Assembly: GCA_021641225.1 (NCBI GenBank)
Contig: JAJWXI010000110.1
Location: forward strand, 1-5,812
DNA from: Collinsella aerofaciens
GTDB lineage: Bacteria > Actinomycetota > Coriobacteriia > Coriobacteriales > Coriobacteriaceae
DNA: 5,812 nt
Direction of reading: 5' to 3'
Position numbers and translations under genes: made by a program. Shown here one piece after another: positions 5,759 through 5,812 of the stretch. The stretch's first letter is position 1. Each line of letters starts with the position of its first letter. The notes below the pieces were generated by a model. The model was not told the origin of the DNA, made no database searches, and worked only from the letters and a program-made list of their open reading frames with translations.

Positions 5759-5812
5759 TTAGGCCAAGAACTCCTTGGTGGTCGCCACGATGTTGGCGGC
5801 GTCCAGGCCGTA
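5759..5812 (-). CDS. C-terminal fragment, possibly transketolase
   Basis: Only the last 17 codons and the TAA stop (5759-5761) lie in the window; the rest continues to the right. The peptide YGLDAANIVATTKEFLA resembles the usual end of transketolases (FGLT-x-ENVV followed by a lysine-rich helix). Transketolase moves two-carbon units with thiamine diphosphate in the pentose phosphate pathway. The codons are strongly GC-biased, like those of apeA, supporting a real gene. The gene converges on yaaA and shares the terminator at 5630-5669. With so few residues the family is a guess from the tail alone; that a coding region ends here is fairly safe. Confidence 0.45.
   Translation of the reverse strand, partial: YGLDAANIVATTKEFLA

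Noticed and set aside
1..5812. CRISPR array, tRNA, rRNA, transposase or a new multi-gene system
   Set aside because: No regularly spaced repeats with spacers, no tRNA-like cloverleaf and no mobile-element protein were seen. All sizeable coding regions belong to well-known housekeeping or stress families.

Overview
The window reads as an ordinary chromosomal stretch of a GC-rich bacterium, most likely an actinobacterium of the Coriobacteriia (Collinsella-like). That placement is inference from GC-rich third codon positions, the form of the M18 aminopeptidase, a proofreading-deficient-looking PolA and TACGAT-type -10 sequences; no rRNA or other decisive marker is present.

Layout from left to right. 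Positions 1-307 hold no convincing gene but contain three clear stem-loops (31-53, 171-207, 220-250). polA, DNA polymerase I, occupies 308-3058 on the minus strand. A 166-bp divergent intergenic region (3059-3224) separates it from apeA, an M18-family aminopeptidase (3225-4622, plus), and each gene has a good Shine-Dalgarno. A 63-nt imperfect palindrome followed by six T's (4640-4709) ends apeA and lies just before yaaA (4726-5535, plus), a YaaA/DUF328 peroxide-stress family protein. After yaaA comes a second, same-length copy of the palindrome (5563-5625), then a strong bidirectional terminator hairpin (5630-5669). A gene entering from the right on the minus strand ends at 5759; only its last 17 codons are visible and they resemble a transketolase C-terminus.

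The genes do not form a functional pathway: replication/repair polymerase, peptide turnover, oxidative-stress protection and perhaps carbon metabolism. The plus-strand genes seem to be separate transcription units, since a terminator-like element lies between apeA and yaaA. PolA and YaaA share a loose DNA-damage theme, but nothing here shows co-regulation.

The most interesting signal is non-coding. The two 63-nt palindromes flanking yaaA align without gaps, and at least two stem pairs differ by compensatory changes (A:T to G:C, C:G to G:C), which points to a maintained hairpin. A third intergenic hairpin after polA shares the octamer TTAATCAG. This looks like a dispersed small hairpin or terminator repeat family. 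I saw no new multi-gene system, CRISPR array, tRNA, rRNA or transposase.
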